Assembly: GCA_021296055.1 (NCBI GenBank)
Contig: JAGWBE010000004.1
Span: forward strand, 1-33,904
Source of the DNA: Dehalococcoidia bacterium
Lineage (GTDB): Bacteria > Chloroflexota > Dehalococcoidia > Lucifugimonadales > Australimonadaceae
Direction: 5' to 3'
DNA: 33,904 bases
Part shown: positions 30,631-33,904 of the stretch, piece by piece
Numbering within the stretch: position 1 is the first letter of the stretch
Layout: the number at the start of each line of letters is the position of its first letter
Notes under the pieces: generated by a model
The model's input: only the letters and a program-made list of their open reading frames with translations
Told to the model about the DNA's origin: nothing
Database searches by the model: none
Program-made: the position numbers and the translations under genes

Positions 30631-32085
30631 TTAGGCGAAGAGGTTCGCTTCTTCGGGTTCTTCGGCGTCTTCTACGCGCATGAGGAGGGCAGGGACAATG
30701 GCGAACAGGGACAAGAATCCGGAGATCATAAACAGGTTTTGGAATACGGTTACGCCTGCTTCTATCAACGGCGCCTCCGTCGCCGCGTACGACGCTCCGA
30801 TGGTCACGTCGGCGGTGAGGCTGTAGAAGCGCTCAATGCCCCAGGCGGACAAGGTGGCGAGGCCGAGCGCCATCCCGACCATCCGCGACGCGGTCACGAG
30901 CGAGGCGGCGGCGCCCCAGTAGGTGCTGGGGGCGGCGCTCAACGCGCTGACCGTGATTGCGGGGATCACTAATCCGAAACCCAGACCCGCCATGACCAAG
31001 GGCATCGTAAGCCTGACCTCCTCCACCTCCGCCTCCCAGCCGCTCATGAACAGCAGGCCCTTTCCCACAAAGGCGAGGCCGACTATGCCCACCAAGCGCA
31101 CCCCTGTCCAACGCAGAATGTAGCCTCCCACCAGTGCTCCCACCGGGATCGCCTGCAGCGCGCTCTGCCATGGCTCCTTCTCCATAACCGTGGCCGCCAT
31201 AAGAGGCACGCCCACCAGCGAGATAATCAAGGCGACTCCGACCATGAATTGAGTGATGTTGGAGGACACGAACGCCTTGGAGGTGTAGAGGAACGACGCG
31301 AACAAGGGTTGGACGGCGCGCCTCTCGAACAGAATCAGGACGGCGATCAGGAAGACGCCGAAACCTATCATCGCGTACGGGACGAGGGATTCTCCCGAGA
31401 AGATGCTCCTTTGGGCGAGCCCCATCGTAAGAACGGTGAGGGCGGCGCCGAGCATCAGCGCGCCGAAGTAGTCCATCTTGGCGTTGGGGTTGGCGTAGTT
31501 GCGCAGAATGAGGAGCAGCGCTATCAGCAGGAAACTCTGCGGCACGTCGAGCCAGAATATCCACCGCCAACCAAGCAGCTCGATGATTCCCCCGCCGTAG
31601 AGAGGCCCCAAGACCGAGCCCGCCTCGGCGGAGGCGGCCACGATGCCCAGGGCGACCCCACGTCTCTCCGGCGCGACGACGCCGACCGCCATCGCGAGGC
31701 CAATCGGGACGGTGGCGCCGCCGCCGAAGGCTTGGAGCACTCTGGCGGCGACGACCCATTCGAAGTTGGGGGCGATGGCGACCAGGGCGGAGCCGATGGC
31801 GAAGAGCACCAGGGCGGCCTGAAACATCCTCACGCGGCCGTATACGTCGGAGAGGCGCCCGGCCAAGGGCATGGCGACGGTGTAGCTGACCAGGTAGGCG
31901 GTTACGATCCAGGACGCCCTGTCGAGGTCGGTGAGGGGAATCTCGAGGTCGACCATCACGCTGGGCAGCGCGGCGACTACGACGGTCTGATCAAGGGCGG
32001 TCGAGAAGACGCCGAGGCAGACGATGACGAGGACGGCCGTCGGGGACGACCCCAGGGCTGCGACGCGCGACCTGGCGGGGCTCAC
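30631..32085 (-). CDS. MFS exporter, DHA2 (EmrB/QacA, P55-like) family
   Basis: This 484-residue MFS protein is predicted to have 14 helices. It has the DHA2 motif ALDQTVVVAALPSVMVDL in helix 1, motif A GRLSDVYGRVRMF after helix 2, and the antiporter motif C GSVLGPLYGG in helix 5. Start: GTG at 32085, whose bases overlap the lipoprotein stop (GTGA), so translation is coupled. Longer versions of the frame would run into the lipoprotein gene and have a basic, unstructured N-terminus. The order lipoprotein then DHA2-type exporter is that of mycobacterial lprG-Rv1410c (P55), which exports lipids and affects drug tolerance. A plain drug exporter is the alternative. Confidence 0.87.
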   Translation of the reverse strand: MSPARSRVAALGSSPTAVLVIVCLGVFSTALDQTVVVAALPSVMVDLEIPLTDLDRASWIVTAYLVSYTVAMPLAGRLSDVYGRVRMFQAALVLFAIGSALVAIAPNFEWVVAARVLQAFGGGATVPIGLAMAVGVVAPERRGVALGIVAASAEAGSVLGPLYGGGIIELLGWRWIFWLDVPQSFLLIALLLILRNYANPNAKMDYFGALMLGAALTVLTMGLAQRSIFSGESLVPYAMIGFGVFLIAVLILFERRAVQPLFASFLYTSKAFVSSNITQFMVGVALIISLVGVPLMAATVMEKEPWQSALQAIPVGALVGGYILRWTGVRLVGIVGLAFVGKGLLFMSGWEAEVEEVRLTMPLVMAGLGFGLVIPAITVSALSAAPSTYWGAAASLVTASRMVGMALGLATLSAWGIERFYSLTADVTIGASYAATEAPLIEAGVTVFQNLFMISGFLSLFAIVPALLMRVEDAEEPEEANLFA

Positions 32086-32843
32086 GAACCGGCGGCGGTG
32101 TCCGGCAGTTGGATATCGACGGGGACGTTGTAGTCTCCGAGGCCAATGAGGCGCTGGGTTTCGGGGGCGTCGTCGTCGAATATCCGGCCGGTTATCCGCA
32201 GCTGGCGCAGGGTGTGGTCGCTCTCGTTGAGCCACAAGACGACGGTGAGCGAGTGGCCGAGGCTCGAGGATGTGATGAGGCCGGATAGGTCGTCGGAGCG
32301 CAGGTCTCCGTCAACGCGGATGGTCTGGGCGCCGTCCACGGTCTCGCGGCGCGCGATGGCGCCGTTGTCGATATTGGAGACGAGAGCGCCCATAGTGTCT
32401 CCGAGGCCGTAGAAGTTGAAGGGGACTTGGTCTATGGGCAAGGGCGCCCAGGGGGCGTCGGCGGAGAATTTCATATACGCCTCTTGGCCGACGGCGATCA
32501 TCTCGATCGTTACGAAGCCGAGGGGCGCGACCGCGTTCACGAGCATCCTCACGCTGTCGGGGGAAGAGCCTATCTCCGCCTCCATACCCTTGAATTCCAT
32601 ATTGAAGAAGAGCGCACCCGATTCGTTCTCGTCGATCATGCTGAACTTCGCCGAGGTCATCGCGGTCAGCTTGCCCCCGGCGCTGGACGCGAGGTCTTCC
32701 CACGTCAACTCGGGCGTGGGCGTGGCGGTAGGCGCGGGAGTGGGCGTTGGGGTGGGGTCGGCGCCGCAGGCGGCTACGGAGAGGAGCGCCGCGCCCAAGA
32801 GGGCGATGGACAATCTGCGGCGCAGGATTGCGGGAAGGTTCAT
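32082..32843 (-). CDS. LppX/LprAFG-family lipoprotein (LprG-like)
   Basis: The 253-residue protein has a lipoprotein signal peptide (basic start, hydrophobic core, lipobox LSVAAC with Cys26) and a Pro/Thr tether (PTPTPTPAPTATPTP). The C-terminal domain follows the LprG pattern: an early helix with KLTAMTSAKFSM, a central VGQEAYMKFSADAPW, then DGAQTIRVDGDLRSDDLSGLI and LTVVLWLNESDHTLRQLRI. In mycobacteria this fold has a cavity that carries acylated lipids to the outer layers. With the coupled MFS exporter it probably forms a lipid or glycolipid export pair. Start: ATG at 32843 after GGAGG, behind a strong promoter. Confidence 0.8.
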   Translation of the reverse strand: MNLPAILRRRLSIALLGAALLSVAACGADPTPTPTPAPTATPTPELTWEDLASSAGGKLTAMTSAKFSMIDENESGALFFNMEFKGMEAEIGSSPDSVRMLVNAVAPLGFVTIEMIAVGQEAYMKFSADAPWAPLPIDQVPFNFYGLGDTMGALVSNIDNGAIARRETVDGAQTIRVDGDLRSDDLSGLITSSSLGHSLTVVLWLNESDHTLRQLRITGRIFDDDAPETQRLIGLGDYNVPVDIQLPDTAAGS

Positions 32844-32912
32844 CAGGCGGCGCCTCCATAGCCCTACGCCATCGGAGAGGCAGGCGCCTCGCGAGGCACA
32901 GGGCCTAGCGGC

Positions 32913-32941
32913 ATAGTAGCGGGCGCTCCGCCGCAGGTCAA
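32913..32941 (-). promoter_or_regulatory. Sigma70-type promoter of the lipoprotein-MFS operon
   Basis: TTGACC (32941-32936), a 17-base spacer, then TACTAT (32918-32913) on the minus strand. The -35 is the same as at the bifunctional-nuclease-family gene. The leader of about 60 bases contains the palindrome GCCTCGCGAGGC. Confidence 0.7.
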
Positions 32942-32958
32942 CGAGCGACGGCGCCGTC

Positions 32959-33897
32959 CTACGCGAAGGCGGGCGCCACCTCGCGCGCGAACAGGTCGAG
33001 CGACTCCTGATCGCCGTTCGCGGCGGAGAAGAACACCGCGTCGCAGCCCAGCGTTTCGAACTCCTTGAGGCGGGCGATCGCCTCGTCGGGCGTGCCCACC
33101 ATACTGCGGTAGCCCTCGGGCAGGCGTCCGCCGGAGGCGTCCCACTTGGCCTGCGCGGCCTCCGGCGTCGCCGCCAGGCACAGGCGGTCCAGCTTCGTCA
33201 CCTCGATCTCCGCGATGCTGCGCCCCGCGCGCTCAAGATGTCCTTTGAGTACGTCCACTTTGTGGCGGAAGAGGTCGGGCGGCGTGGAGAGCAGGTTGCA
33301 CATATCGGCGTGCTCGGCGGCGATGCGGAGCGTTACGCGCTCGCCGAGACCGCCGACGAGGATGCGCGGGCGTGGGCGCTGGATGGGCTTCGGTTCGAGA
33401 ATCGCTTCGCGCACGACGAAGTGCCTGCCCTCGTAGGTGGCGCGCTCGTCCGCCCACATCGCCTTGACCAGTTCGACGGCGTCGCGCAGCTGGCCGAGGC
33501 GCACGCCCGCGCGCGGGAATTCGTAGCCGTAGCCGTGGTACTCCTGCTCGTACCACCCGCCGCCCACGCCGAGGATCGCGCGTCCGCCGCTGATCACGTC
33601 CAGCGTCGCCGCCATCTTGGCCAACAGCGCCGGGTTGCGGTAGCCGACGGCGCTCACCATCGTCGTCAACTCCAACCGCTCCGTTACGGCGGCGAGCGCG
33701 CCGAGCGTCGTCCACGCCTCCATAAAGGGCTGGTCGGCGGGGCCGACGCCCGGAATCTGCCACAGGTGGTCCATCACCGACAGGTAGGCGAATCCGTTCG
33801 CCTCCAGCCACTGCGCGCGGTCGCGCATCTCCGGCCAGATGCTCTCCGCCCTGCCGTCGGAGGTGAGGAACGAGTTGTGGTGGAGTCCGAACTTCAT
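32959..33897 (-). CDS. LLM-class (luciferase-like) flavin/F420-dependent oxidoreductase
   Basis: This 312-residue TIM-barrel enzyme of the bacterial luciferase-like superfamily begins MKFGLHHNSF. It has SVMDHLWQIPGVG near residue 40, the TERLELTTMVSAVGYRNPALLAKMAATLD-type segment of the family, and LGVGGGWYEQEY near residue 110. Family members use F420 or FMN and oxidise or reduce diverse small molecules. F420 use is common in this subgroup, but the cofactor cannot be fixed from sequence. The gene is complete; only seven bases precede its ATG in the window, so its promoter is not visible. Confidence 0.88.
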   Translation of the reverse strand: MKFGLHHNSFLTSDGRAESIWPEMRDRAQWLEANGFAYLSVMDHLWQIPGVGPADQPFMEAWTTLGALAAVTERLELTTMVSAVGYRNPALLAKMAATLDVISGGRAILGVGGGWYEQEYHGYGYEFPRAGVRLGQLRDAVELVKAMWADERATYEGRHFVVREAILEPKPIQRPRPRILVGGLGERVTLRIAAEHADMCNLLSTPPDLFRHKVDVLKGHLERAGRSIAEIEVTKLDRLCLAATPEAAQAKWDASGGRLPEGYRSMVGTPDEAIARLKEFETLGCDAVFFSAANGDQESLDLFAREVAPAFA

Positions 33898-33904
33898 CGC
33901 GGCG

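Noticed and set aside
32086..32235. N-terminal extension of the MFS exporter to an upstream start
   Set aside because: The extra 50 residues are Arg/Pro-rich and read through the lipoprotein gene; the GTG overlapping the lipoprotein stop fits helix 1 and the operon layout.
1..33904. CRISPR arrays, insertion sequences, phage genes, rRNA or tRNA genes
   Set aside because: No regular repeat-spacer series, transposase or integrase gene, phage structural gene, or RNA-gene signature was found on either strand by reading.

Overview
The window is a gene-dense, very GC-rich bacterial chromosome segment of single genes and short operons on both strands, with no rRNA, tRNA, CRISPR array, prophage or insertion sequence that I could find. 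Gene content (a glycosyltransferase/DUF2298 giant membrane protein, a bifunctional-nuclease-family protein, an LLM-class flavin oxidoreductase, leucine dehydrogenase, a TcuA-like flavoprotein, an LprG-like lipoprotein with its MFS partner) and the short interspersed palindromes suggest a Chloroflexota bacterium of the Dehalococcoidia/SAR202 type. This is an inference from gene families; no phylogenetic marker was computed.

Layout. 1-2500: an ABC exporter pair (ATPase and permease) on the minus strand, followed by the 5' part of a membrane protein cut by the window edge. 2600-5560: peptide deformylase, then secD-secF with a 4-base overlap. 5570-7530: a ComEA-like helix-hairpin-helix protein and a TcuA-like FAD enzyme, both minus. 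7680-9240: endonuclease IV, a small HExxH zincin and a cupin as a tight plus-strand operon. 9216-12674: an MFS carrier, leucine dehydrogenase and a flippase-like membrane protein, minus strand. 12843-14519: a bifunctional-nuclease-family protein and a crotonase with an added zinc ribbon. 14567-15244: a DsbA/FrnE-family oxidoreductase whose first active-site cysteine is encoded by UGA. 15255-16598: an M20-fold protein that has lost most metal ligands. 16686-21359: a K+ uptake operon (TrkH/KtrB channel, three RCK-type regulators and a Usp protein) running into pheA. 21356-27141: a small membrane protein, the 1447-residue glycosyltransferase/DUF2298 protein and GAPDH, minus. 27299-30472: amidase, alpha/beta hydrolase and adenine phosphoribosyltransferase, plus. 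30631-33897: a lipoprotein-MFS operon and an LLM oxidoreductase, minus.

The strongest novelty is the selenocysteine candidate at 14615-14617. The UGA falls exactly on the first Cys of a CPWC motif, the frame stays open on both sides, and a hairpin with a GGCC loop follows at the spacing expected of a bacterial SECIS. Other points worth checking are the LprG/P55-like pair outside mycobacteria, the degenerate M20 protein, several genes with a -10 box 6-10 bases before the ATG (likely leaderless mRNAs), a structured leader before the K+ operon, and a small family of interspersed palindromes.
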